NCBI RefSeq assembly: GCF_016545825.1
Contig: NC_052621.1
Span: 18,960,910 to 19,024,909 of the forward strand
DNA from: Eucalyptus grandis
Taxonomy: Eukaryota; Streptophyta; Magnoliopsida; Myrtales; Myrtaceae
Direction: 5' to 3'
DNA: 64,000 bases
Part shown: positions 1 to 10,504 of the stretch, one piece after another
Numbering within the stretch: position 1 is the first letter of the stretch
Layout of the letters: every line of letters starts with the position of its first letter
Translations under genes and position numbers: made by a program
Notes under the pieces: generated by a model
Told to the model about the DNA's origin: nothing
Database searches by the model: none
The model's input: only the letters and a program-made list of their open reading frames with translations

Positions 1-645
1 TAATTGTTTTTTATTGTTCTTCCTTATCATCACTACCAACTGTCGCCGTCGATTGTCGATCGCAGTCGTTGCCGATGTTAACTGACCATCGCTGCCCATC
101 ACCAACCGCTGCCACCCAATGCCGATGCCATTGCTTGCGGTCATCGGCATTAGGCGGTGGTGGTTGGCGGCGAGCTGCAGCCAACGGTCATCGGTCGGTT
201 GATGGCAATGGTTGGCCGACGATAGCAGTTGGCGAGGGTTAGTCGGCTCGCAACGGCGATCGACAAGCCAGCGGTGGGCGACAGTCATTGGCGATCGTCG
301 TTCGACCGATTGCAGCGGTTAGTGGTGGTCGGCAATGGTCGATTGGCAAGCGGCCAAAATCGACCGGGCGACGAGCGAGAGCGATGCGCGAGGGGTGGCG
401 ATTGGCAAAGAAGGAGAAAAGAAAAAAGAATAGAGAAAATAAATTATTTTTTAAAATTGATCTCGAGAATAAGAAGTTACTTTTTTACTTCTTATTTTTG
501 TCTCAAATCTATTTTCTAACCACTTTTCTATTTTGTGGAATAGAAAAATTAATTGACGTTATCAAACGGATTTCTATTATTTTTTTTTTGTTCAGAGGAA
601 TAAAAGAATAAAAATTGGGAGAAACAGAAATATTACCAAACATGG
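1..645. repeat. GC-rich foldback-type repeat, cut by the window edge
   Basis: Positions 1-400 are GC-rich and built from short related words on both strands (gccgatg, catcggc, ttggcg). This is followed by an AT-rich arm with 'aatagaaaaatt' and ending in 'ttaccaaac' at 632-640. The same architecture, a GC-rich core between arms containing tttggtaac and its complement, is seen at 48259-48813, with partial versions at 33730-34160 and 35275-35770. Open frames here, such as 229-519, are by-products of the GC-rich repeat. A non-autonomous DNA element is the likely identity, but the left end lies outside the window. Confidence 0.5.
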
Positions 646-800
646 CCTAATTCTCCTCATAGCAAGTGTGTAGCTTCAATCGTGGATGTTTTTCTTTTGG
701 TAATTTTTTTTTTTTTAATTTTTTTTGGTAAATTTCAATCAGGGATGTTATTAATCAAAATTCCAATAAAAATTGACTTTTTCTTTTCTTGATAGGAGTG

Positions 801-1934
801 ATTAATAACAGATCATTATTTACTATGCATTTATTTACTTTTCACAGTATTCATGTATTTAAATGAGAGCCACATGTGAGTAGACGCGTAAGTGTGATAT
901 CATTATATATATAATTTGGACGAATATCCACCGTCTAAAATTAGAATTGAAAGTCAATTTCTTGTGAGTTTCTCCCTCAGATTTAATTTCATGCAATATA
1001 AATTATTTTTCACATCAAATTTTTATCCGATTGCCCATTAAAAAAAAAAATGAAATGAGTGGCCTAAAAACAATGGATGACTTATTCATCCGGTCTTAGA
1101 AATGAAAATTTAAATATCAATTTCATATTCCTATGATTTTCTGTCTGGAAGGCAAGGAAATAGTGAGTCTGCATTGGGGGGACTCGAGAACTCCCTACTT
1201 TTATATTGATTTGGTTACACCGGAACAATTTTATATTAGTTAACAAACAAAACTCGATGTTATTTCACAAGCTATTGAGGTATTTTATTTATTTATTAAT
1301 ATATGCATTGATACTTTTAACTTTACCACTCTTCAATGAAGGCACGTAACTTATCAAAACTGCACATATCAGGTATGATCTAGCTACACAATAGTATTTA
1401 AGTAAAGTAAAATTACATCACAAAATCAAGAATACTAAAGTAATTATAGGACAATTGAAATGCTCGACTAAAGTTCTAAGGTAGATTTTAGAATGATCCC
1501 TTAAATGCAACTTTTCCCACCTGGGAGTTTGAGTGAGTTGGCGGACAAAGAGAGTAGAAACTGCTAATGTACATATTTAGCTTCTCTGAAAATACCTCAC
1601 ATTAGTCAAATCTACGGATCAAACTTGAAAGGCCACGGAATGTACAAATTTATCATGTCTAATTACTGAAAGTAACTTGAAAAATCATATTGAAGAAATT
1701 TCTTGCTTTCTCATGCTCCATCTTATTTCACGGAAAACGAATTATCTGAAAAATATCTTCCTTAACTTAATCGTTTATGTTATTTGGAAATAATTAATTG
1801 ATGAAAAATTCATTAATGATAATAATTTGTATCTAAGTATTTTCATGGATAATGAAAATAATTAGCATTCATTTATTGCGTAAAAGATACAAACAATTAT
1901 TTGTAAGAAAATATTTTTCAAATCATCCATTTTC
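801..1934 (+). repeat. Dispersed direct repeat S, copy 1
   Basis: This block is nearly identical over most of its length to 37472-38389 in the same orientation. It runs from 'gcatttatttacttttcacag' to 'aatcatccattttc', where both copies end abruptly. Copy 1 carries about 160 extra bases (about 1188-1350) absent from copy 2. No coding capacity is visible. The right edge abuts duplicated block A1, so it may be an element inserted next to A1 or the edge of a larger rearrangement. Confidence 0.75.
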
Positions 1935-2041
1935 GTTTTCCGATCTCTTCTACAAATTCACTCTCTTTCTTTCTAGCAGTTCGTTGATTGTACCTAGGTT
2001 TTTTCACACAAGTTCTCTCATTTTTGCTCAAGGTGGAAGCT

Positions 2042-2094
2042 ATGGAACATAAGAAGGTTGTGATCGCTCCTGAGAAGTTTTGCAATGATCCAAG
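2042..2094 (+). pseudogene. Isolated exon 2 of the HMG-box-like family (copy A1)
   Basis: The exon reads MEHKKVVIAPEKFCNDPR and ends with a good donor (caag|gtaggc), leaving two bases of a codon, which is the phase the third exon of relatives B1 and B2 accepts. The same exon, identical at protein level, is at 54837-54889. B1 and B2 carry divergent versions (VVMVAPEELRNH, KVVMLIPEELRNH). The upstream pyrimidine-rich sequence resembles a 5' leader. No exons 3-6 follow: the LINE starts 630 bases downstream, and the empty twin A2 also lacks them, so the loss predates the LINE. It is therefore a gene fragment; whether it is transcribed cannot be seen. Confidence 0.5.
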
Positions 2095-2710
2095 GTAGGC
2101 TTGGCCAATTTCTATGTTTCCTTTCATTTTTTGAATGTAGTTAGTTTTTCGTATGCCGCTTGGTGAATCCTCCTCATTGTATACACGATTGTGCTTTATT
2201 AGGTGGATCGTATGTGATCAAATGCTCTGTTGTTAGTAGATTTTATGTGATCATATGCTATGTTGTTGTTTTGAATTTGTGATCTCTTAAGCGTTAATGT
2301 ATTTAATATGCTCAAATGTCAACTTTCATCTCTCTGTGATCCGCGGAATAGAGCATCATAGTACGCTTGCATTAAGCCCATCGCGTGCAGATGTAATCAT
2401 TTGAATATATCTCATTCTCTTGGGAAGCACTGATCAACTATTTGAATTGACCCCTTCTCATTGTCAAGTTCCAAAGTATGTTTCAAACTTTTTCTAATTT
2501 TTCACGATTGTTCATGAAGTTCTCACCTTCTAAGTGAAGCATGTACTGTATGTTGCAAATGTCTTGTGCCAAACCTGTTCTTGCACATACAAAGTGGGTA
2601 TTGAGTAGGCAGTCTTCCACCTTGATTTGTGTGTGAATAGATATTCCCAATATATTGATTTTAAATCGTTGTTTTTGTTGGACTTTATTATATCATATTT
2701 CCGCCTAAAT

Positions 2711-2725
2711 TTGTTATGTGAATCA
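2711..2725 (+). repeat. 5' target-site duplication of the LINE
   Basis: ttgttatgtgaatca occurs here and again at 8737-8751 directly after the A-rich tail. The empty paralogous site in A2 (about 55522-55536) has a single copy followed by the same sequence 'atatgc', so the duplication is a genuine insertion footprint. Confidence 0.93.
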
Positions 2726-3268
2726 CGGTCCTCCTCGCGATTTGAGGTTTTCTCTCTATCTCTCGTAGATAGTAGCTCCCCTTTTGTCCCTTTCCCAAAC
2801 CCTAAATCTGCCAATCATGACTGTTTTCAGACACTTTCCACCCGATTAAGCCCTTTCTTCATTCCGTTGCATCCCTAGCTGGTGGGCAAGGCTAGCAAGT
2901 TTCAGTATGACGATAGGTACTCTGCCAAATCATCCCAATCTTCATCTCCGAAAGTGCCGCTGGATGGGTTACCCCTTCTGAGCTAGATCTCGCTGGTTGA
3001 CCCATGAAATACGGGAAGCCTTGATGTGACTCATCCGATCCACCAGGTTTTCTCCTTATGCTGGTTCCCAATCTCTGACCATCTAGCGATTGTGTTGCTA
3101 AGAAGTTTTTTAGTGGCTGAGATCGTCTGGTTTCGGTGGTGTTTGGCCTCACTTGGTGTTTCAGCAGTAACTTGATGTGAATTTTCTGGTATAAACTTTG
3201 TATTAGAGTTCCCTTCACTACATAGCCAAAACCTATATTGTCTCGGCTTTTTCAACAACTGAGCAGGA
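2726..3268 (+). other. LINE 5' untranslated region
   Basis: There is no credible coding frame before the ORF1 start at 3269. In plant L1 elements this segment carries the internal promoter. Here it is moderately GC-rich at its beginning with a pyrimidine-rich stretch (tctctctatctctcg), but no specific promoter motif can be assigned. Confidence 0.5.
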
Positions 3269-4197
3269 ATGGCAAATATAGAGGAAAATCACCTTCGATT
3301 AGCAGCGTTATGCGGGCGAATGGGAGACTTGTGGTCAGAAGAAGACATCACAGACCTAGGGATAACATTCCAGAAGAAGAGCAAAAACAAAATGAGTTAA
3401 CTCTCTATGGCAAATTATATTTGAAGCCTAATGTTAATTTCCAGGTGTTTTGTAGCACTATGAAAAGGGCATGGAAAATAGATACAGTGAAATGTGAGCA
3501 AATTGCACCTGGATATTTCTCGTTTATGTTCCAATCCAGTGAAGAAAGAAGGAGAGTGATAGAAACTAGACCTTGGTCTTTCGCTAGTAATCTTCTTGTC
3601 CTTAAAGAGGGTGATCCAAACATACCTGAGCATTGTTATGAATTTACTCATTATGCGTTCTGGGTACATTTCATAAGGCTACCTCAAGCTAGAGTAAATG
3701 AAGAATCTATATGCCTGCTGGCCTTAAGAATGGGGAGAGTTGAGGAGATAAAAATAGAGGCGAGAGGCAATAACTCAGCGAAAATTGGAAAGGCAAGAGT
3801 AGTGTTGAATCTAGCCAAACCTCTCAAAACAAGAACAGTAATAAATTGCGGGGATAAGAAGTGGTGGATCAACTACAAATATGAAAGGCTACCTCACTAT
3901 TGTTATTCCTATGGTTGGATTGGTCACTATGCAAATTATTGTACTGAAATATCCTATGAAGAGATGGGCCTTGCTCAGGACCTACTAGGTAGGTTTGGCT
4001 CATGGCTAAAAGCGGAAGTTAGAGAAGAAAGTCCTTACTGGAAGACATTTTATGGTAAAATTGAATCCCTGGTCCTTGGAGAAGAAGTTGTTATGGAAAC
4101 TCAAAGAGAAGAGATTGAATCCACCATGAAAACAATAGTTGAGTTGATAACTCGATGGCACTTGTCCTTGTTCAGCCCGAAAAAACATAACAGATGA
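3269..4197 (+). pseudogene. LINE ORF1: DUF4283 and zinc-knuckle protein, frameshifted
   Basis: ORF1 of plant L1 elements encodes a nucleic-acid-binding chaperone that packages the LINE RNA. The natural start is probably ATG 3269, which reads MANIEENHLRLAALCGRMGD and ends at a stop near 3399. The family-like sequence then continues in another frame, NELTLYGKLYLKPNVNFQVF onward, through a DUF4283 region to the stop at 4195-4197. A frame change near 3390 therefore separates the N-terminus from the rest. The zinc knuckle at 3901-3942 should be C-x2-C-x4-H-x4-C, but the second cysteine is tyrosine (TAT at 3910-3912). The continuous frame opening at 3238 gives an artificial N-terminus. Confidence 0.85.
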
Positions 4198-4468
4198 GTG
4201 TTATTAGACGACATAATTCATATCAACACCAACCATTATCTATATCTCTTGCTGAGAAGGAGAGTCTTCCACAAAATACCAAGAAGGGTAAGGTGATTTA
4301 TAAAGCACTAGCGGCTAAAAAACAATGGTGAATCAGTCCTTATGCAAAGAAAACAACACAGGAGCTTGTGGTAGATGAACAGCAACTGTTGGACGCCCCA
4401 ATTCAATCTTGGGTAGAGGCGAGTACATGGGCTATGGTGGTTGGCCTTAATAAGCCACCAGAGCAAAG

Positions 4469-5389
4469 ATGAAAGTATTAAGTTGGAACAGTCAAGGGTT
4501 GGGCACTCCCTTGACAGTTCAGCATCTCCGAGCCCTAGTGGCACAAAAGCGGCCCAACCTGGTTTTTCTCATGGAAACAAAAAATAAGAATCCTGTTATT
4601 GAGAGAGTGAGGAAAATGATTAAGTTTACAGCATCTTTCACTATCGAACCAGTCGTCATTGCAGGGGGACTAGCATTAATGTGGGATGAGGAGATTAAAG
4701 TGGAAGTAGAAGGAAGTTCGGGGGAGCTTATCACAATAAAATGTACTATTCTTAACAACAGTGACTCTATGAGAATCTCTTTCCTACATGCATCAACAAA
4801 CTTCCAAGCGAGACTAAGATTATGGCGCATTGTTAAAGAAAGCAACTACTCCAATCCACTCCCACTGTTATGTATTGGAGATTTCAATGAAATACTTTAC
4901 CTTTGGGAAAAGGTTGGGTGTAGAGAAGTTGATAGATACAGAATCGAAGCTTTCAGGGGGTTTCTAGATGACTGTTCCCTATTGGATATTGAAAGCAATG
5001 CATGTGCTTTTACCTGGTCTAACAACAAAGAAGGCAACGCATTAGTGAAAAAGAGGCTAGACAGGGCTCTTTGCACTTTGGAGTGGCAAGTAAAGTACCC
5101 AAACACAATGGCTTTTGCTCTACTAGCAATAGGTTCTGACCACAGCCCGCTAATTCTAAATCTTCATCAAAAGGAAAAGAAAAGTCAGAAAAATTTCAGA
5201 TTTGAACCGGTTTGGTTAGAAGATCCAGAGCGCGAGGAGGTAATTAAACGAGCTTGGCATGCAAACAACTCTACCGAAATAAGTATTACACACAAAATAA
5301 GGCTAGTGGTTGCTGCATTACATAAATGGAGTAGGAGAAAGTTTAAAAATGTTCAAACACAGATCAACCCCCTCAAATTTTTCGGCTAA
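4469..5389 (+). pseudogene. LINE ORF2 part 1: apurinic-like endonuclease domain
   Basis: The exonuclease/endonuclease/phosphatase fold nicks target DNA to prime reverse transcription. ORF2 opens with MKVLSWNSQGLG, followed by VFLMETKN, GDFNEI (about 4878) and SDHSPL (about 5138). Those are the conserved Asn, Glu, Asp/Asn and His motifs of the family, so the catalytic residues appear intact. The frame then hits TAA at 5387-5389, before the reverse transcriptase. The stretch 4198-4468 between ORF1 and ORF2 holds no convincing frame and is probably a decayed ORF1 tail plus spacer. Confidence 0.9.
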
Positions 5390-5581
5390 TGGAGTTAACA
5401 AATACAACAACTGGGGAGCAAAACAGAGAGGAAATTAGCAAATATTTTCATGCTACTACGGTTTAAAGAAGACAGCGAAATAAAATCTCTATGCTAAGGT
5501 TGGATGATCAAACTTGGTGTAGGGATCCGGAGACTCTAAGTAATCACATCAGCAGCTATTATGAGTCTCTATTCACTTTAG
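5389..5581 (+). pseudogene. LINE ORF2 linker between endonuclease and RT, degraded
   Basis: The linker continues in another frame from ATG 5389 (MELTNTTTGEQ...EEISKYFHATT). It reaches a stop at 5464-5466 and then reads RRQRNKISMLRLDDQTW and NHISSYYESLF, a conserved plant L1 linker pattern just upstream of the RT. The usual longer basic region (about a W-x-GDxNTxFFH motif) is mostly missing, suggesting an internal deletion. A second frame change near 5585 joins it to the RT. Confidence 0.7.
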
Positions 5582-6610
5582 TTGGAGACCGAAACTACCA
5601 ACCTGTATTGCCAAGCGATAATTAATGGGGAGATAAATGGCGATCTGATTAAACCAGTCACTAGAGATGAAGTAAAAGTTACTGTGTTTCAACTGGGAGC
5701 TACAAAAGCACCGGGTCTGGATGGGCTAAATGGTTTATTCTACCAGAATCATTGGCCAATCATTAAAGAAGACATTTTCAGTATGGTACAAGCCTTCTTC
5801 ACTCAAGGTATGTTTGAACCTGAGCTCAATAGAACGCATATTACTCTTATTCCAAAAGTCACAAACCCAGAAAATATCACCCAATTCAGACCTATAAGCC
5901 TATGTAATTTCAGTTACAAAATTATAGCAAAAATATTGGCAAATAGGCTGAAACCATGGCTGCCAATGATAATTTCAAAAGAGCAAACAACCTTTATAAG
6001 TGGCGGACATATACAAGACAACATATTTATTGTACAAGAGGTGATTCATCAATTAAGGGTGAGAAGGAGGAAGCGAAAATTCCAAGCCATTCTAAAACTA
6101 GACATGCAAAAAACATATGATAGAGTTGAATGGGATTTTCTATGTAATTACATGCTGAGATTGGGCTTTAATGAGAAATGGGTTCAGTGGATTAAGCACT
6201 GCATCTCATCAGTATCTTTTAGCATATTACTCAATGGAGAACCTTTAGATGTCTTTACACCTACTAGAGGAATCCGACAAGGAGATCCTCTCTCTCCCTA
6301 TCTTTTCATCATCATGTCAAATATCCTCTTGACTTTAATGAACAAAGCTGTCCAGGATGGGAGTATTAAGGGAATTCGTCTCAATCCCACATGCCCCATC
6401 CTCTCTCACCTTCTCTTTGCTAATGATGCCATTTTTTTCTTAGACGGCATGATAAGAGAAGCCCAGAATGTATCAAATGTGTTGAACCAATATTGCTATG
6501 TGTTCAGACAAGCTATAAACCTTAACAAATCAAGCCTTTTCTTTGGGAGGGATTGCCCTCACACTCTTAAACAGAACCTAGTAGCTGAATTGAGAGTACC
6601 TATCTCATAA
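5582..6610 (+). pseudogene. LINE ORF2 part 2: reverse transcriptase, active site altered
   Basis: This copies LINE RNA at the nicked target. Motifs in order: KAPGLDGLNGLFYQ, LIPKV...FRPISLCN, ILANRLKPWL, LKLDMQKTYDRVEW (motif A, Asp at 6101-6103), GIRQGDPLSPYLF, then FANDAIFF (motif C). The family consensus in motif C is FADD; the first aspartate is asparagine here (AAT at 6422-6424, one G-to-A change from GAT). The loss of a metal-binding residue would abolish polymerisation even without the stops. The frame ends with TAA at 6608-6610, yet sequence typical of the next region (LGKYLGIPFDWGR) follows in the same frame. ATG is absent at the 5' edge, so this is a fragment of one long ORF2. Confidence 0.93.
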
Positions 6611-7693
6611 AACTTAGGTAAGTATCTCGGAATTCCATTTGACTGGGGAAGAACAAGAAAACAAATGTTTGCATGGATTCTTGCTAAAGTAGAAAGGAAA
6701 CTTGAAGGATGGAAAGAGAAATTGTTCTCGAAGGCGGGAAAGGAAATCCTCATTAAAATAGTTATTCAAGCCCTTCCCCAATATGCGATGTCTATTTTTA
6801 AAATCCCAACTTCTATTTGTCGCACTATAGAGAAAAGAGTGGCCTCCTTTTGGTGGAAACATAATGTAGCTAGAAAAGGAGTCCATTGGAAGAAGTGGGA
6901 AGTTTTGAAAAACATAAAGGAGTTTGGAGGCCTCGGCTTTAAAGATTTGGTGGACTTCAACAAAGCTATGCTGGGAAAGCAGGCTTGGCGGCTTGCAAAA
7001 CAACCAAATTCCTTATGGTGTCAAGTAATGAAAAGCTTGTATTATCCTCAAGGAGATTTCTGGACAGCACATAGAGGCAATCGTCCTTCATGGGGATGGC
7101 AAAGTTTATTGGTGGGGAGAGAGGTAATTGAACCAGCAACTAGGTGGAAGGTTGGTGATGAACAGAAAATACAAATCAGAGAAGATGTTTGGTTGCCGAC
7201 TGGAAGAATTATAGGTCCGGCAAATAAAGAAGACCCAAAAATGGTTGTTGATTTAATTGACAAAGAGATCAGGGCATGGGATATGCAGAGAGTTAAAGAA
7301 ATTTTTCCAGACAGTATAGTAAAAGAGATACTCGCCCATCCTCTTAGCTTGTACCCTAACTCAGGCGAGCTTGTATGGACATCAAACAAGTTGGGCACAT
7401 ATACAATAAAGAGTGGCTACAAATGCATAAATAACCCGGCTGACCCCGCCATCAGTCAAAACCCATCCTCCTCTTATCAAATACCCAAGTCACTTTGGCA
7501 AGAAATATGGAGTCTTCCGACTTCCCCAAAAATCAGATTTTTACTATGGAATATTTGTAGCAATTCTCTCCCTACAAAGGCTAATCTGTACAGAAGAGAA
7601 ATGATACTTGACCCAACATGCCAGATTTGTGGCCAAGCTCCTGAAACAACAGAGCATATCTTCATCCTCTGTACCTGGACACAAATGCTCTAG
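6611..7693 (+). pseudogene. LINE ORF2 part 3: post-RT region and zf-RVT domain
   Basis: This continues the RT frame after one nonsense codon. It begins NLGKYLGIPFDWGRTRKQMF, then carries conserved plant LINE blocks (GWKEKLFSKAGKEILIK, FWWKHNVARKGVHW, GGLGFKDLVDFNKAMLGKQ). It ends with the zf-RVT domain (SLWQEIWSLPTSPKIRFLLW, CQICGQAPETTEHIFILC), whose Cys/His ligands are present. A TAG at 7691-7693 closes it before the RNase H part. Confidence 0.9.
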
Positions 7694-8573
7694 TTAGCCC
7701 CTGATTTTCAAGCCCATACAAATCCAAAGTTCATTACTCGAATCGACAAATGGATCTTAGATAACCTCACCTCAAGGACTGGATCATAACCAAAAATCCG
7801 TTTTGCTGCCTTATTATGGCAAATATGGAGGACCCGCAACTTAGCGGTCTTCCAAGGGAAGAAGGCCGATCCCCGCTACACCCAAGAAGAAGCAAATAGT
7901 AGCGGATCTCTATATAAAATGGTTCGCCAAAGGAAAGGGAAGCATCAGTCGACAACAAACAGCCCACAGCAGCTCGGAAAAATGGAAACCACCTAACCCT
8001 CATATGCTGAAAATGAACGTCGATGTGTCTTGGAGTAGGTCGACGAAGGAGGGCTCGGTTCTTTGGTGTTTGCTGAAATGATGCAAGGCTGCTGATCGCT
8101 GGTTTTACGAAGGAAATCTTGGCTCCGACCGTCTGGGTTGTTGAAACCCTCGCCCTCCGAGAAGCTCTGTTGTGGGTGAAGGAAGAAAGAAGTGCACGAA
8201 CCGAACTCCGAATGGAACCCTTTACGAGAACTGATTTGCACATCCACTTATCGTCTGATAATTTTCCATTGGTTGACTATTTAATGGGCCAACCCCCTGG
8301 CAGGCCCAAGAGTTGGTCGTTGATTGCAAAAATCTTTTGGGCCAACTAAATGGTGTTTCTATTTCCTATGAGTCGAGGGAGTCCAACAAGGTTGCTGATT
8401 GGGTCGCCAAAGCCCACCGAGCCAAGTCATTTCCAACATGGAAGGGGGAGATGAGAGGTCTCCCCACCTTCTCGGGGAGGATGGGGGTGGGGATGCGTAA
8501 GTTTCAGGAGTGGGTTTCGACTCCCACGCCCAGCAAGATGCAGGACAAAAGTCTGAGCGTGAGTGTAGAGTAG
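7694..8573 (+). pseudogene. LINE ORF2 part 4: C-terminal RNase H-like domain, frameshifted
   Basis: Fragments in different frames spell out a plant-type (RVT_3) RNase H domain: WKPPNPHMLKMNVDVSWS, then AGFTKEILAPTVWVVETLAL with ALREALLWVKEE, LHIHLSSDNFPLVDYL, and ESNKVADWVAKAHRAKSFPT. The acidic Glu and Asp of the second and third blocks survive, while the first block reads NVDVS instead of the usual NxDGS. Several indels and stops break it. This domain removes RNA from hybrids in plant L1 elements. A short 3' UTR (8574-8726) and A-run follow. Confidence 0.85.
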
Positions 8574-8736
8574 GAATAGAGTATGACTAACAAAAAAAAA
8601 AAGAAGTCATTTCCTACAAATTGGGTTAATTATCCTCCTCAACCCTTACTATCTTTATTATGTTTAGACTTTTCATGTAATGGTTCCCACTTTGTGGGAT
8701 AGTAATAATATTCACTACTTTATGACAAAAAAAAAA

Positions 8737-8751
8737 TTGTTATGTGAATCA
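8737..8751 (+). repeat. 3' target-site duplication of the LINE
   Basis: This is the second copy of ttgttatgtgaatca, immediately after the A-run at 8727-8736. After it the sequence resumes as in A2 ('aatatgccaaatttcattttat'). Confidence 0.93.
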
Positions 8752-10019
8752 ATATGCCAAATTTCATTTTATATTGATATTCCAAAGGATATCATGTTTT
8801 AATATCTCGATTTTATTCTATATGTTACATTTGTTTTCCATCCCCCAATGAGTCTTCATCATTGAACCTCTTCCTCAATGCCCACACTTCTATTCACAAG
8901 AGTTACAATCATCGTTCGAAAGACTAATAAGATCATTGCTTACAAAGTAATAAAATAAAGATAATAGGTAATATTCTTATGAAATTACGGATCTCTCGTT
9001 CTTTTACAATTCAATTTCCTCTCATGAAAATTCCGATAATAACTATTTAAGTTCTTTTTACAATTCAATTTCCTCTCATGAAAATTCGATAATAACTATT
9101 TAAATCACCTCCGCAATGCTTTCATTGTTTACCCTACGGAGAAAAGAACTTCAATTTGAATCATTTTTGCAAATTCAATACAAACTGTGGCGCCCTCTTT
9201 GCTTTGGTTGAAAGAAAAATGAAAATGACCCTTTGGCATGCAGAAGGAAACGACAACACTTCGAGTGATACGATGTGCCAAGCCTATGCCATATGACATT
9301 TTAGGCTTTAGCCATTGAAAGTCCTGTGGGACCTGACGCAGGGACCGATGGCCTGCAGGGACCGATGGACACCGGAAGAAGATGTGAACGACGCTGTGTT
9401 GGGAACAAAAGCGAAACCCTACTTGGCAAGAACAAGCTTTCCGTTGTTTTAGGGCATAAAATAAAGGATTAATATCATAAAAAATCTCAAGTTTGTATAT
9501 TTATGATAGGCTTATTATAAATTAATTTTTTTATTACGAAAAATCTTAAATTGATATACCCATAACAAATTTATCTCGAATAATCACGGAAAATTCTAAA
9601 CTCGTATACTTCAACCTGATATATTTATGACAAATATACCATTTGTCAAAGTGAATTAATGCTGTAAAAAATCACAAAAATAGTATAAATGTGATAAATA
9701 GAGAGTAAAATCCTAAACTGGTGCACTAGTCAACTGTTAGATGTCATCGAATTCAGTAATTTGACAGTCAAATTTAATGAAATCTAACGAATGATAAATT
9801 TTTTATAAGTGCACAAGTTAAAAATAAATTTGTTTTTGATGGTCAAAAAATTAATATGGAGGAATTTGAAAGATCTATTTGTTATTTGGCTTGATGCAAC
9901 TTTGAAAATTAGTCACTCTAAGGTTACGATCAAATTAAAAGCTAAACATTGACTATTTTTTTAACATGTAAAGATTAACAAGAAATCACACATTAAGAAA
10001 GTGTCATTCTTTCCCGCAA
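8752..10019 (+). other. Non-coding part of block A1
   Basis: There is no gene-like frame. It contains a locally duplicated 60-base stretch (9000-9050 and 9051-9100, 'ttttacaattcaatttcctctcatg'). It also holds a repeat at 9470-9850 with the recurrent words 'gtatatttatgata' and 'ataccatttgtcaaagtgaa'. That same repeat is present in reverse orientation at about 28980-29340, and in A2. Confidence 0.6.
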
Positions 10020-10445
10020 CGATCCATAAAAACACAAAACTATAGAAGGAATTTTATAACGAGTATTGTATTATGTTAAATCATTTGAAGGAAATCATCC
10101 GTGATAAAATATACTTTGTTATAATTATAAATAAGCATTGACGCATATAAAGTCAAATATACTTTTTATTTAAAATTTTTGAATAATATTATTTGATATT
10201 GAATATTTTGAAAATTTCCGAATATATCGTTATAAATAACAGTCAAAAAGATAATGTCGTAAAATAAAATAAAAATGGTCAAAAACGAAACAATTGTATC
10301 CTCTAGGTTTTCATAAACAGTCCCATTGTACACTTTAACATCTTATATTTCAATATCTTCAAAGTTTTCGAGAAACTCTTGACGACATTAAACAAAGTTT
10401 CGTGGTAATTTTTTTTTTAATATCTTCCATAAGAAATGAGGGATG
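10020..10445 (+). promoter_or_regulatory. Shared upstream module, copy in A1
   Basis: The same AT-rich module, with 'tttgatattgaatattttgaaaa', 'gtacactttaa', 'caatatcttcaaagttttc' and 'attaaacaaagtttcgtggtaa', is found at 18030-18365 and 19660-19995, directly upstream of the TATA boxes of family C. It also occurs in A2 (56820-57215) and inverted at 34795-34930. Here no family C exon 1 follows. Calling it regulatory is an inference from its position in C1 and C2; it may simply be duplicated flanking DNA. Confidence 0.4.
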
Positions 10446-10504
10446 TGATTGATGTTTCTGTACATTAGGACCTATTTACAAGCTATACACACACCTATTT
10501 GTTA

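Larger units (their letters stand above)
2726..8736 (+). mobile_element. Full-length, inactive L1-clade LINE
   Basis: This is a 6.0 kb non-LTR retrotransposon with a 5' UTR starting 'cggtcctcctcgcg', ORF1 (DUF4283 plus zinc knuckle), ORF2 (endonuclease, reverse transcriptase, zf-RVT, RNase H) and a 3' end with a run of ten A at 8727-8736. A 15-bp target-site duplication flanks it, and the uninterrupted twin locus at 54.7-57.3 kb confirms both ends. It is dead: ORF1 is frameshifted near 3390, ORF2 has stops or frameshifts near 5387, 5464, 5585, 6608 and 7691, the RT active site is altered, and the endonuclease-RT linker looks shortened. The plant L1 assignment follows from the domain order. 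Confidence 0.95.
1931..10485 (+). repeat. Segmental duplication A1, interrupted by a LINE
   Basis: Bases 1931-2725 and 8752-10485 together correspond to the uninterrupted block 54727-57256 (A2). Without the LINE the two copies have almost the same length (about 2529 and 2530 bases). Differences are scattered substitutions and small indels. The block contains one short coding exon at 2042-2094, intron-like sequence, and from about 10020 a module also found upstream of the family C genes. Homology stops after 'acctatttacaagcta' in both copies. Confidence 0.9.

Noticed and set aside
4519..4845. Minus-strand open frames within the LINE
   Set aside because: Shadows of ORF2; no domain, and opposite to every conserved motif.
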